Origin: Amycolatopsis nigrescens CSC17Ta-90
GTDB lineage: Bacteria; Actinomycetota; Actinomycetes; Mycobacteriales; Pseudonocardiaceae
Direction of reading: 5' to 3'
DNA: 64,000 nt
Assembly: GCF_000384315.1 (NCBI RefSeq)
Contig: NZ_ARVW01000001.1
Coordinates: 1,621,746 to 1,685,745 of the forward strand
Shown here: one piece after another, positions 42,716-51,700 of the stretch
Layout of the letters: every line of letters starts with the position of its first letter
Numbering within the stretch: the first letter of the stretch is position 1
The notes under the pieces: generated by a model
Databases searched by the model: none
What the model was told of the DNA's origin: nothing
What the model saw: only the letters and a program-made list of their open reading frames with translations
Translations under genes and position numbers: made by a program

Positions 42716-43648
42716 TTGACCGATGCGGTCACGATCTGCGAGTGCTTTGCCAGGGACGGGCTCCAGCACGAACCGGTCTTCCTCCCCACCGAGACCAAGA
42801 TCGAGCTGCTCGAACGGTTCGTCACCGCGGGCTTCACCCGCATCGAGGCGACGAGCTACAGCCACCCCGACCGGGTGCCCGCGTTCGCCGACGCGAGCCA
42901 GGTGCTCGCCGGGATTCCCCGGCCGCCCGGGGTCGCGTTCAAGGCGACCTGCCCGAACCCGCGGGCGGTCAGTCGCGCGCTCGAAGACCTCGACCGGGGC
43001 GCCGGCGCCGAGGAGCTGAGCCTGCTCGTTTCGGCCACCGAGACGCACACCGAGCGCAACCTGCGCAGCACCAGGGCCCGGCAGTGGGAGCGGGTCGCCG
43101 AGATGGCCGCGCTGGCCGGCGGGCGGTTCCGCCTGGTCGGGGTGGTGTCGGTGGCGTTCGGCTGCCCGTTCGAGGGCCAGGTCGACCCGGCGCGGGTCGC
43201 CGAGGACGTGGCGCGGTTCGCCGAAGTAGGCGCGGCCGCGGTGACCCTCGGTGACACCACCGGGGTGGCCACGCCGGCGACGGTGGCCACCCTGTTCCGG
43301 CGGCTCGAACGCGACCGTCCCGACCTGCCGGTGATCGCGCACTTCCACAACACCCGCGGCACCGGGATCGCGAACGCGGTGGCCGCGCTGGACGCGGGCT
43401 GCCGGCATTTCGACAGCGCGCTGGGCGGGGTCGGCGGGCATCCGGCGACCATCGAGTACGGCGCCGGGCTCACCGGCAACGTGTGCACCGAGGACCTGGT
43501 GTGGCTGTTCGACGCGATGGGCGTGCGCACCGGCCTCGACCTGGACGCGCTCGCCGGCGCGTCGCGCGCCTGCGAAGCCGCGCTCGGCAGGCAGTTGCAC
43601 AGCATGGTCGCCCGCGCCGGCTTCTCCTCGGCCGCGTCCCCCGCCTGA
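42716..43648 (+). CDS. Hydroxymethylglutaryl-CoA lyase-like aldolase with altered active-site loop
   Basis: A 310-residue HMGL/DRE-TIM enzyme. CECFARDGLQHEP (RDGLQ) and the metal-binding HFHNTRG are present, so metal binding looks intact. The usual catalytic-loop signature (GLGGCPxxxGAxGN) is replaced by GVGGHPATIEYGAGLTGN: the catalytic Cys is missing and a His is in its place. It may act on a CoA ester other than HMG-CoA, such as citramalyl-CoA-like substrates; this is inference. The TTG start follows GAGGAGGT by six bases. First gene of a six-gene operon. Confidence 0.8.
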   Translation: MTDAVTICECFARDGLQHEPVFLPTETKIELLERFVTAGFTRIEATSYSHPDRVPAFADASQVLAGIPRPPGVAFKATCPNPRAVSRALEDLDRGAGAEELSLLVSATETHTERNLRSTRARQWERVAEMAALAGGRFRLVGVVSVAFGCPFEGQVDPARVAEDVARFAEVGAAAVTLGDTTGVATPATVATLFRRLERDRPDLPVIAHFHNTRGTGIANAVAALDAGCRHFDSALGGVGGHPATIEYGAGLTGNVCTEDLVWLFDAMGVRTGLDLDALAGASRACEAALGRQLHSMVARAGFSSAASPA

Positions 43649-43675
43649 AACCCTGACCCAGCAAGGAGAACTCCG

Positions 43676-44419
43676 GTGAGCTCGGTGACAACTGACACCA
43701 GCGTGCTGCTCGTCGAAGACCGCGACCACGTGCGCGTGCTGACCCTGAACCGCCCGGACAAGCTCAACGCGCTGAACACCGAGCTGACCGGCGCGCTGGA
43801 CCGGGCGCTGGTGGCGGCCGACCGGGAGCCCGGCGTGCGCGCGGTGGTGCTGACCGGCAACGGCCGCGGTTTCTGCGCCGGCGCGGACCTCACCGAGTTC
43901 GACGCGCTCACCCCGGCCAACCCGGACGCGGTGCTGGACAGGGCCGAACTCACCGCCGCGGTGCTGGGGCGGCTGCAGCGGATCCGCAAGCCGGTGATCT
44001 CCGCCGTGCGCGGGGCCGCGGTCGGCGGCGGGGCTGGACTCGCCATCGGCGCGGACATGGCGGTCGCCGGCACCGACCTGAAGCTGGGTTATCCCGAGCT
44101 GCGGCACTCGATCGTGCCGGCGCTGGTGATGACCGGCCTGCAACGCCAGCTCGGCCGGAAGCTGGCGTTCGAGCTGATCAGCACGGGACGGCTGCTCGAC
44201 GCCACCGAAGCCGCCGGCCACGGCCTGGTCAACCGGGTGGTCGCGGCCGACGAGGTGCTGGCGACCGCGGTCGGGATCGCGCAGCGCTGGGCCGAGGTCG
44301 AGCCGCGGGCCCTGCACGCCGCCAAGGATCTCTTCTACCGGGTCGCCGACCTGCCCCACGACGCGGCGATGCGCGCCGGGCAGGACGTCAACGCGCTGAT
44401 GCGGGGGTTCCGCCGATGA
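43676..44419 (+). CDS. Enoyl-CoA hydratase/isomerase family protein (crotonase)
   Basis: A 247-residue crotonase-fold enzyme: RPDKLNALNTEL, the oxyanion loop GRGFCAGADLTEF, and GAAVGGGAGLAIGADMAVAG. Of the two classical hydratase glutamates, the first (in GGGxE) is replaced here by GGGAG, while GYPELRHSIVPAL keeps the second. It may therefore be an isomerase or a hydratase with one acid. GTG start with AAGGAG upstream. It shares its stop with the start of the CoA-transferase gene. Confidence 0.84.
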   Translation: MSSVTTDTSVLLVEDRDHVRVLTLNRPDKLNALNTELTGALDRALVAADREPGVRAVVLTGNGRGFCAGADLTEFDALTPANPDAVLDRAELTAAVLGRLQRIRKPVISAVRGAAVGGGAGLAIGADMAVAGTDLKLGYPELRHSIVPALVMTGLQRQLGRKLAFELISTGRLLDATEAAGHGLVNRVVAADEVLATAVGIAQRWAEVEPRALHAAKDLFYRVADLPHDAAMRAGQDVNALMRGFRR

Positions 44420-45612
44420 GCGGGCAGGCGCCGCTGGACGGCATCACCGTGCTGGACTTCTCACGGGTGCTCGCCGCGCCGATGGCCACCCAGATCCTCG
44501 CCGAGTTGGGCGCGACGGTGGTGAAGATCGAGCGGCCCGCCGTCGGCGACGAGACCCGCGAGTTCGAGCCGCGGCTCCCGCACGGCGAGAGCGCGTACTT
44601 CTTCGCCTTCAACCGCGGCAAGCGCTCGGTCACGCTGAACCTCAAGGAGCCGCGCGGCCGCGACACCGCGCGCCTGCTGGCGGAGCGGGCGGACGTGGTC
44701 GTCGAGAACTTCCTGCCCGGCGTGCTGACCCGGCTCGGCCTCGGCTACCAGGACCTGGCCGCCCGCAACCCCGGGCTGGTCTACGTCTCCGCGACCGGGT
44801 TCGGGCAGACCGGGCCGGACCGCGACCGCAAGGGCTACGACACCGTTTTCCAGGCGCTGTCCGGGGTGATGGCGATGACCGGCGCGCCGGACGGGGCACC
44901 GGCCAAGGCCGGGGTCCCGGTCGCCGACCTGACCTCCGGGCTGTGGGTGGTGATCGCGGTGCTGACCGGGCTGGCCGGCAGGGCGCACAGCGGGCGGGGC
45001 AGGCATCTCGATGTGTCCATGATGGACGTCCAGCTCAGCCTGCAGGCGCTCAACGCGGCCAGGCTGTTCGCCCTCGGCGAGGAACCCGGCCGCACCGGCA
45101 CCGAGCATCCCGGCCGGGTGCCCTCTGCCGCCTTCCGCACCGCGGACGCGAAATGGCTGCACATCAGCGGAAGCGACCAGCATTGGCGTCCACTGTGTAC
45201 CGTCTTGGGGCTGGACGAGCTGGCCGCGGATCCGGCACTGCGCGGCAACTCGGGCCGGGTCGCCGAGCGGGCCAGGGTGATGCAGGCGCTCACCGGCGCC
45301 GTCGCCGCCAGGGACCGCGACCCGCTGGTCAAGGAACTCCGGGCGGCCGAGGTGCCGGTCGGCGAGGTGCGCGGGGTCCGCGAGGCGCTGGAAGACCCGC
45401 ACACCACGGCACGCGGCATGGTGGCCGGCTTCGACCACCCCACCGTGGGCACCTTCCCGGCGCTGCGGACCCCGCTTCGCGAGGCCGGCGGGGCACCCCC
45501 GCCCACCGGGCCGCCGCCGATGCTCGGCGCGGACACCGAGGCCGTGCTGGGCGACATGCTCGGGCTCAGTACCGCCGAGATCGAGGACCTTCGCGCCGGC
45601 GGGGTGCTCTGA
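44416..45612 (+). CDS. Class III (CaiB/BaiF) CoA-transferase
   Basis: A 398-residue family III CoA-transferase: PLDGITVLDFSRVLAAPMATQILAELGATVVKIERP, EPRGRDTARLLAERADVVVENF, and SATGFGQTGP. The invariant aspartate appears at MMDVQLSLQAL. It moves CoA between acids by a ternary-complex mechanism. ATGA overlap with the crotonase upstream. In this operon it probably activates the imported acid with CoA from another acyl-CoA. Confidence 0.88.
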   Translation: MSGQAPLDGITVLDFSRVLAAPMATQILAELGATVVKIERPAVGDETREFEPRLPHGESAYFFAFNRGKRSVTLNLKEPRGRDTARLLAERADVVVENFLPGVLTRLGLGYQDLAARNPGLVYVSATGFGQTGPDRDRKGYDTVFQALSGVMAMTGAPDGAPAKAGVPVADLTSGLWVVIAVLTGLAGRAHSGRGRHLDVSMMDVQLSLQALNAARLFALGEEPGRTGTEHPGRVPSAAFRTADAKWLHISGSDQHWRPLCTVLGLDELAADPALRGNSGRVAERARVMQALTGAVAARDRDPLVKELRAAEVPVGEVRGVREALEDPHTTARGMVAGFDHPTVGTFPALRTPLREAGGAPPPTGPPPMLGADTEAVLGDMLGLSTAEIEDLRAGGVL

Positions 45613-45638
45613 AGATGACAGCTGACGAGGAGAGCCGG

Positions 45639-46421
45639 ATGTCCAGCACCGATCGCGTCTCCTGCGAGGTCACCGGCGGCGTGGCCAGTGTGGCGCTGGC
45701 CAGGCCGGACGCGCGCAACGCGGTCGACCTGCCGATGTGCCTGCGGCTGCGGTCGGTCTTCGACGAGCTCGACGCGGACGAGGATCTCCGCGTGGTGCTC
45801 CTTTCCGCGCAGGGGCCATCCTTCTGCGCGGGCGCCGACCTGAAGGAGCGGGTGGGCAAGGACGCGGCCTGGGTCCGGCGCAGGCGGGTCGCGTCCTTCG
45901 CCGCCTACGCCGCGATCGAACGGTGCCGTCGTCCGGTGATCGCGCTGGTGCACGGGCCGGTGGTCGGCTCGGGCGGGGAGATCACGCTGGCCGCGGACTT
46001 CGCGATCGCCGCCGCGGACACCAGCTTCCGGTTCCCCGAGCCGCACTGGGGCACGGTCGGCGCCACCCAGCGGCTGCAGCGCGCGATCGGCAAGCGGCGG
46101 GCGAAGGAGCTGCTGTTCACCAACCGCCCGCTCCCCGCGGCCGAAGCGCTCGACCTCGGCCTGGTGAACCGGGTGGTCCCGCCGGACGAGCTGGCGGAGA
46201 CGGGCGCCGAGATCGCGCGCACCATCGCGAAGGCGCCACCGCTGGCGATGGCGCTCACCAAACGCTCGGTCGACCTCGGCGGAGAAACCGATCTCGACCG
46301 GGGGATCCGGATCGAGATGGCCGCGATCGAGCAGTGCCTCGCCGACGGCGGCTGGCGCGACGGGGTGGACTCGTTCACGCTCAGTACCCGCAGGACACAG
46401 GAGGACGAGCGATGGAGCTGA
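45639..46421 (+). CDS. Enoyl-CoA hydratase, second crotonase of the operon
   Basis: A 260-residue crotonase with both catalytic glutamates present: GSGGEITLAADFAIAA (first) and FRFPEPHWGTVG (second), plus the oxyanion motif GPSFCAGADLKERV. The start at 45639 is preferred because GAGGAGAG lies six bases upstream; an in-frame ATG at 45615 is earlier. Together with the first, less complete crotonase it may carry out two successive hydration or isomerisation steps. Ends inside the next gene (10-bp overlap). Confidence 0.86.
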   Translation: MSSTDRVSCEVTGGVASVALARPDARNAVDLPMCLRLRSVFDELDADEDLRVVLLSAQGPSFCAGADLKERVGKDAAWVRRRRVASFAAYAAIERCRRPVIALVHGPVVGSGGEITLAADFAIAAADTSFRFPEPHWGTVGATQRLQRAIGKRRAKELLFTNRPLPAAEALDLGLVNRVVPPDELAETGAEIARTIAKAPPLAMALTKRSVDLGGETDLDRGIRIEMAAIEQCLADGGWRDGVDSFTLSTRRTQEDERWS

Positions 46422-48007
46422 GTACCGCGTGCCCGCTCACCGTGCACAAAGCACTGGACCGGGCCGCCATGCTGGCCCCGGACGTGGAGGCCGTGGTCAC
46501 CGCCACCGAGCGCATCACCTACGCGGAGCTGGCGGGCGAGGTGGCCAGCATCCGGTCCGCGCTGGTGGCGAACGGCATCGGCCGGGGCGACCGGGTGGGC
46601 CTCTGCCTCGGCAACGAGCCGCGCTGGGTGGCGCTGTTCCTCGCGCTGGGCTCGGTGGGCGCGGTGAGCGTGCCGGTGAACACCCGGCTGCGCGCGGACG
46701 AGGTCCGCTACACCCTCGACCACGCCAAGGTGAGCACGCTGTTCACCGCCGATCGGGTGCTCAGCACCGATTTCGTCGCGATGCTCGCCGAAATCGGCCC
46801 GGACACCCTGCCCGCGCTGAAGTCCGTCGTCGTGCTCGGCGGTGAAACCCCGCCGTGGGCCCGTTCCTGGCCGGAGTTCGTCGCGGCGGGCGGCGCCGAA
46901 ACGCCGGCCACCGCGGCACCGGACGACATCCTGCTCGTGCAGTACACCTCCGGCACCACGTCCCGGCCGAAAGGGGTGCTGCTGACCCACCGGAGCATGT
47001 GCGCCGACGCGTTCTTCTCCGGCGCGCGGCTCGGACTCCGCCCCGGCGACCGGTTCCACAGCGCACGGCCGTTCTTCCACGTGGCGGGCAGCACGCTGTC
47101 GGTGCTCGCGTCCGTCCAGCACGCGACGACCCTGGTCACCATGCCCCGGTTCGAGCCGGCCGAAGCGCTGCGGCTGATGGAGGTCGAGCGCTGCACCCAT
47201 TTCTCCGGCAACGACACGATCGCGCTGATGCTGCTGAACCACCCGGACCGCGCGCGACGGCGGCTGGTGCTGCGCGGCGCGTGGGTCGCGGCGTCGCCGG
47301 GGATCATCCGGCGGGTGATCGACGAACTCGGCGCTACCGAATGTGTTGCGGGGTATGGACTTTCCGAGGCTTCGCCGAATGTGGCGCAGTCCTGCTGGTG
47401 GGAGGAGGACGCGGTGCGGGCCTCCGGTGCGATGCAGCTCGAACCGGGGGTGGAGGTCCGGATCAGGGCACTGGGCGAGGATCGGGACTGCGCGCCGGGT
47501 GAACCGGGCTCGATCCTGGTCCGCGGCTGGAACGTGATGCTGGGCTATCTGGACGCGCCGGAGCAGACCGCGGAGGCGATCGACGCGGACGGCTGGCTGC
47601 GCACCGGCGACCTCGGCTCGCTCGACAAGACGGGCAGGCTGCTGTTCGCCGGGCGCACCAAGGACATCATCCGGGTCGGCGGCGAGAACGTGGCACCGGC
47701 CGAGGTGGAGGAGGCGCTGCACCGGCACCCCGGGATCCGGCAGGCCGCGGTCGTCGGGGTGCCCGACGAGCGACTGCTCGAAGTGCCGTTCGCGTTCGTG
47801 GTGCTGAACGAACCCGTGCACACCGCCGACCTCACCGAAACCGAGCTGCTCGAGTGGGCGAGTGCGCGGCTGGCCGGTTTCAAGGTCCCCCGCCATCTCC
47901 GGATCGTGCCCGGGTTCGAGCACATCGGGATGACCGCGAGCGCCAAGGTGCAGAAGCACCTGCTGGCCGCGCACGCGCGCGAGCTGCTGGCCGGGGCGGG
48001 CGGATGA
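46412..48007 (+). CDS. AMP-forming acyl-CoA synthetase
   Basis: A 531-residue ANL enzyme: P-loop QYTSGTTSRPKGVLLTHRS, GYGLSEASP, DGWLRTGDLGSLD, VGGENVAPAEVEEAL, and a C-terminal lysine in MTASAKVQKHLL. It makes an acyl-CoA from an acid, ATP and CoA. The ATG follows GGAGGACGAGCG. It gives the operon a second way to activate acids, besides the CoA-transferase, suggesting two acid substrates or a product acid. Confidence 0.87.
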   Translation: MELSTACPLTVHKALDRAAMLAPDVEAVVTATERITYAELAGEVASIRSALVANGIGRGDRVGLCLGNEPRWVALFLALGSVGAVSVPVNTRLRADEVRYTLDHAKVSTLFTADRVLSTDFVAMLAEIGPDTLPALKSVVVLGGETPPWARSWPEFVAAGGAETPATAAPDDILLVQYTSGTTSRPKGVLLTHRSMCADAFFSGARLGLRPGDRFHSARPFFHVAGSTLSVLASVQHATTLVTMPRFEPAEALRLMEVERCTHFSGNDTIALMLLNHPDRARRRLVLRGAWVAASPGIIRRVIDELGATECVAGYGLSEASPNVAQSCWWEEDAVRASGAMQLEPGVEVRIRALGEDRDCAPGEPGSILVRGWNVMLGYLDAPEQTAEAIDADGWLRTGDLGSLDKTGRLLFAGRTKDIIRVGGENVAPAEVEEALHRHPGIRQAAVVGVPDERLLEVPFAFVVLNEPVHTADLTETELLEWASARLAGFKVPRHLRIVPGFEHIGMTASAKVQKHLLAAHARELLAGAGG

Positions 48008-48951
48008 GCCGGCTCCCGACCGTCCTCACCCGGCTGCTCGGCATCGACCTGCCCATCGTGCAGGCCGGGATGTCCTGGGCCTCCTCGTGTTCCGCGCTGC
48101 CGCTTGCGGTCAGCCGCGCCGGCGGGCTCGGCGTGGTCGCCGCCGGCCCGATGCGCATCGCCGACCTGACCAGGGTGCTCGACGAGATGGCCGGCGGCAC
48201 CGACGCACCGTGGGCGGTGAACCTGCCGCTCAACCGGGCCGGGGTGGACGAGGTCATCGAGCTGCTGCTGGCCAGGAAACCGCCGGTGCTGATCGCGTCC
48301 CAGGGCGGTCCCAGCCGCTACCTCCGCCGGTTCCACGACGCCGGAATCCGCTGCCTGCAGGTGGTCGCCGGGACCGTGCACGCCAGGAAGTCGGCCGAGG
48401 CCGGGGTCGACGGGCTGATCGTGGTTGGTGCCGAAGCCGGTGGCCATCCCCCGCCCGGCATGGTCGGCACGCAGGTGCTGGTGCGGGCGGTGGTCAAGGC
48501 CGTGCCCGAGGTGCCGGTGATCGCGTCGGGTGGAGTGGCGGATGGGGCCGGGCTCGCCGCGATGCTCGCGCTCGGCGCCGGCGCGGCCCAGTTCGGCACC
48601 CGGTTCATCGCCAGTGACGAGGCCACCGTGCACCCGGACTACAAGGCGGCCGTGCTCGGCGCGTCCGTCGAAGACACCCGGACCGTGGGGCACGGCCTCG
48701 GCCTGATCCGCGGCATCGCGAACAGCTTCACCGCGCGGATGGCCGAACTCGAACAGTCCGCCGCCGACCTCGACGTCCGCCGCAAGGCGTTCCACGCCTC
48801 GACCCTGCGCGACGCCGCGCTGGGCGATATCGCCGAAGGCAAGGTCGAGGCTGGCCAGTCCGCTGGAATCATCGGGGAGGTCCTGCCCGCCGCCGAAATC
48901 GTCGAGCGGATCGTGGCCGAGTACGGCGAGGCGCGCGACCGGCTGCCCTAG
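48004..48951 (+). CDS. Nitronate monooxygenase / NPD-family flavoprotein
   Basis: A 315-residue FMN TIM-barrel protein of the nitropropane dioxygenase family: IDLPIVQAGMSWASS, GGLGVVAAG, VVGAEAGGHPPPGM, PVIASGGVADGAG and AAQFGTRFIAS. Members oxidise nitronates or reduce enoyl groups. In this acyl-CoA operon it may be an enoyl reductase-like step or detoxify propionate-3-nitronate; sequence does not decide. ATGA overlap with the ligase gene. Confidence 0.85.
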   Translation: MSRLPTVLTRLLGIDLPIVQAGMSWASSCSALPLAVSRAGGLGVVAAGPMRIADLTRVLDEMAGGTDAPWAVNLPLNRAGVDEVIELLLARKPPVLIASQGGPSRYLRRFHDAGIRCLQVVAGTVHARKSAEAGVDGLIVVGAEAGGHPPPGMVGTQVLVRAVVKAVPEVPVIASGGVADGAGLAAMLALGAGAAQFGTRFIASDEATVHPDYKAAVLGASVEDTRTVGHGLGLIRGIANSFTARMAELEQSAADLDVRRKAFHASTLRDAALGDIAEGKVEAGQSAGIIGEVLPAAEIVERIVAEYGEARDRLP

Positions 48952-48958
48952 CGCACCA

Positions 48959-50269
48959 TCAGTCGGGCCCGGCGCCGATCGCGTCGAGGGGACGACCGGG
49001 ACGGTCCTTCACGAAGAGACTCGCGGCCAGGCCGACAGCGGTCGCCACGGCGAGGTAGACGCCCACCGAGTACACCGTGCCCGTGCTCGATTGCAGTGCT
49101 TCGGCGATGGTCGGTGCGAAGGCGCCGCCGAGGACCGCGCCGATCGCGTAGGAGATCCCGGCGCCGCTGTAGCGCATCCTGGTCGGGTACATCTCGGAAT
49201 ACAGCGCGGGCTGCGGGCCGTAGGTGAAGCCGAGGCCGACCGCGAACAGCATCAGCGCCAGCACGATCAGCGCGAAGTTCGCGGTGTTGAGCAGCGCGAA
49301 GAACGGGAACATCCAGGCCAGCTGGATGACGAAACCGAGCTGGTACACCCGGATCCGGCCGTACCGGTCGGCCAGCAGACCGCCGAACAGGGTGCTCAGC
49401 AGCCAGACCAAAGCGGAGATCATCACCGCGATCAGCACGGCCGAACGGTCCACCCCCAGGGTCTTGACCGCGTACGACTGCACGTAGCCACCGGTGGTCA
49501 TGTATCCGACGGCGTTGTTCGCCGCGAACAGCAGCGCACCGGCGAGCACCAGCCGCCAGTGGTTCCGGAACAGCGGGACCAGCGGCAGGCTGGACCGGGC
49601 CTTTGTCCTGCGCACCTCTTCGAAGACCGGGCTTTCCGCCACCCTGGTGCGGATCAGCAGGCCGACCACGATCAGCACGATGCTCAGCAGGAACGGGATG
49701 CGCCAGCCCCAGGCGAGGAACTGGGCCTGGGTGGTGAGCGCGGTGACCAGCGCGAGCACCCCGTTCGCCAGCAGCAACCCGATCGGCACCCCGATCTGCG
49801 GGAAGGCGCCGTAGAGCCCGCGGCGGTCGTCCGGTGCGTGTTCCACGGCGAGCAGCGCCGCGCCGCCCCATTCCCCACCGGCCGAAAGTCCCTGCAGGAT
49901 CCGCAGCACGACCAGGATGATCGGCGCGCTCACCCCGATGGACGCGGCCGGCGGCACCAGCCCGATCAGCACCGTGGCGACGCCCATCAGCAGCAGCGTC
50001 ACGATCAGCATGGCCCGCCTGCCGATGCGGTCGCCGAGGTGCCCGGCGACCACCGCTCCGATGGGGCGGAAGAAGAAACTGATGCCGATCGTGGCGAAGG
50101 AAAGAATCAACGCGTTCTGGCCGAGGCCCCCGAAGTACTGCGTGGCGAACACCAGGCCCGCGCAAATCGCGTAAATGAAGAAGTCGTACCACTCGATGGT
50201 GGTGCCAACCATGGCGGCGAGCACGACGCGGCGGTGTTCGGGGTCGATACCTCTGGTCCAGCGCGCCAT
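48959..50269 (-). CDS. MFS metabolite:proton symporter (MHS family, ShiA-like)
   Basis: A 436-residue MHS-family carrier: TTIEWYDFFIYAICAGLVFATQY, GAVVAGHLGDRIGRRAML and LLQGLSAGGEWGGAALLAVEHAP-like text (RILQGLSAGGEWGG) are family signatures. Members import acids such as shikimate, alpha-ketoglutarate or citrate with protons. GGAG lies six bases before the chosen ATG (50269). It converges on the CoA-ester operon with a seven-base gap and may import a related substrate. Confidence 0.87.
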   Translation of the reverse strand: MARWTRGIDPEHRRVVLAAMVGTTIEWYDFFIYAICAGLVFATQYFGGLGQNALILSFATIGISFFFRPIGAVVAGHLGDRIGRRAMLIVTLLLMGVATVLIGLVPPAASIGVSAPIILVVLRILQGLSAGGEWGGAALLAVEHAPDDRRGLYGAFPQIGVPIGLLLANGVLALVTALTTQAQFLAWGWRIPFLLSIVLIVVGLLIRTRVAESPVFEEVRRTKARSSLPLVPLFRNHWRLVLAGALLFAANNAVGYMTTGGYVQSYAVKTLGVDRSAVLIAVMISALVWLLSTLFGGLLADRYGRIRVYQLGFVIQLAWMFPFFALLNTANFALIVLALMLFAVGLGFTYGPQPALYSEMYPTRMRYSGAGISYAIGAVLGGAFAPTIAEALQSSTGTVYSVGVYLAVATAVGLAASLFVKDRPGRPLDAIGAGPD

Positions 50270-50368
50270 CACGACTCCAAGCCCGGGAAGATCGAGGGCT
50301 ACACCGTCGCACACGCGTCCGCGCCGCACATCCGCCTATCGCAGGTTCCGCACGGGAGAAGAGCACTT

Positions 50369-51481
50369 CTACGCGATCTCGATCGCCTGACGATCCGGCG
50401 TCACCGTCCACAGCCAGTCCGGCCCGGCGGGTTGCCCGGCCTCGATCCACCATCGGTGCGCGGCCTCGGCCTCATCCCACAGACGGCGGATTCCCCTCTG
50501 CCGCACAAGGAACCGGCCCTCCCCGGCATCGGGCACGACGGAGGCCCACGAGCCCGTCAGCGGGTCACGGAACCACGCAAGCCTGCCCTCTTCGATGCCG
50601 TATCGGCACGAAGGCAGCGCCACGGCGAGCGCCCAGCGCGACACCGCGTCCGACAGCATCAGCCACGGCTTCGTCTTCGTCGTCCGCCGTTCCGCCGAGT
50701 CGTCCTGCCAGTCCGGAAGCTCGTCCGGGTTGCTCGGCGTCCGGTCCAGCCGGTGTTCCATGAACCCGACGCCCATCGGCATCATCCGACCCGTGGCCGT
50801 CCCGTCTTCATGCACGGTGAAGCGCACAAGCGGACCGGAAGACAGGTCGGCCCGAACCGGGGTGAGAATCGTTCCGCCCGGCTTGGTCTGCCGCACCCAC
50901 GCGTACGGAATCCGGCCGAGCTGCACGGCCATCGTGGAGATAACCCGATCGAACGGGGCGAAATCCGGCACGCCCGTGGTCCCGTCCCGGTTGATCACCC
51001 GGACGCGGCGGTACCCGGTCCGGTTGAGCCGCTCCTGAGCTTCCCCGGCGAGCCGGGGGTCGATCTCCGCGCTGACAACTTCACCCGTGGACCCCACGAT
51101 GTGGGCCAGCATCGCACCTGTCCATCCGGTACCCGTGCCGATCTCCAGCACCTCGTCCCCGCGCTCCGCGCCGAGGGCTGCGAACATGCCGAGAACCGCC
51201 GACGGCATCGAGTTCGAGCAAGTGGGGCGCTTGCCGATGGCCGGCCACTGAGTCACCCCAACGTCGAACTGGGTGACGATCTGGGTATTGGAGTAGGCCG
51301 CCTTCGCCCATTCGCCCGGATCGGCGGTCCGGTCTATCGGCTCGTAATCGTCACCAGCCCAAGCCCGGTCAGGGACGAACCTCTCGCGAGGTACGTCGCG
51401 CAGAAGCGGGCCGAGCCCGGCCGGGAAATCCCCGGCCGAGCGCAACTCCGAAACCAGCTCATCAAGGCTGGAAAGGTTCAC
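50369..51481 (-). CDS. PIMT-like O-methyltransferase with C-terminal extension (imiditide-type RiPP enzyme)
   Basis: A 370-residue homologue of protein-L-isoaspartate O-methyltransferase. FVPDRAW, YSNTQIVTQFD, SAM motif VLEIGTGTGWTGAMLA and GRIPYAWVRQTKPGG are PIMT landmarks. The ~150 residues beyond the PIMT core (from about 220) are typical of RiPP-associated homologues and not of the repair enzyme. The GTG start overlaps the stop of the 34-codon peptide gene upstream (GTGA). In known imiditides such an enzyme methylates an Asp, which then closes to aspartimide. Confidence 0.8.
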   Translation of the reverse strand: MNLSSLDELVSELRSAGDFPAGLGPLLRDVPRERFVPDRAWAGDDYEPIDRTADPGEWAKAAYSNTQIVTQFDVGVTQWPAIGKRPTCSNSMPSAVLGMFAALGAERGDEVLEIGTGTGWTGAMLAHIVGSTGEVVSAEIDPRLAGEAQERLNRTGYRRVRVINRDGTTGVPDFAPFDRVISTMAVQLGRIPYAWVRQTKPGGTILTPVRADLSSGPLVRFTVHEDGTATGRMMPMGVGFMEHRLDRTPSNPDELPDWQDDSAERRTTKTKPWLMLSDAVSRWALAVALPSCRYGIEEGRLAWFRDPLTGSWASVVPDAGEGRFLVRQRGIRRLWDEAEAAHRWWIEAGQPAGPDWLWTVTPDRQAIEIA

Positions 51482-51582
51482 TTGTCTTCGCCGCTTTCCG
51501 TGGTGTGACCATCCGACCCCTTGCCGAGGTGGTCGGTCTGCTTGTCACCCTCGCCGCTGTGCTTGTCGCCGTTGTCGGCCAT
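51478..51582 (-). CDS. Asp/Gly-rich small peptide, candidate imiditide precursor (34 residues)
   Basis: An ATG eight bases after a perfect AGGAGGA encodes a 34-residue, highly charged, hydrophilic peptide. It starts MADNGDKHSGEGDK and ends TESGEDK. Six aspartates appear, several next to Gly or before Lys/His (NGDK, EGDK, TDHLG, SDGHT), contexts prone to aspartimide formation. The TGA overlaps the GTG of the PIMT-like gene. No Cys and few hydrophobic residues, so it is not a lanthipeptide or leader-type peptide. The Asp that is modified cannot be named. Confidence 0.65.
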   Translation of the reverse strand: MADNGDKHSGEGDKQTDHLGKGSDGHTTESGEDK

Positions 51583-51700
51583 GCTTCCGATCCTCCTTGA
51601 TTCTTCCAGCCCCCGCTGTTCGGAGTGGCTTACGCCGAGGCCGACCTCACAAGTCTCGACGTGGGCTCAGCAATGCGTGTCGCGCGGATTAGGAGCCGAC

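Noticed and set aside
45905..47974. Long antisense open frames opposite the acyl-CoA ligase operon (and similar ones elsewhere, such as 10993-12339)
   Set aside because: Gene-length antisense frames are common in GC-rich genomes. These are rich in Arg, Pro, His and Gly with no domain motifs, and they oppose well-recognised genes.
50369..51481. Housekeeping protein repair PIMT
   Set aside because: The C-terminal extension and the coupled Asp-rich peptide gene point to peptide modification.
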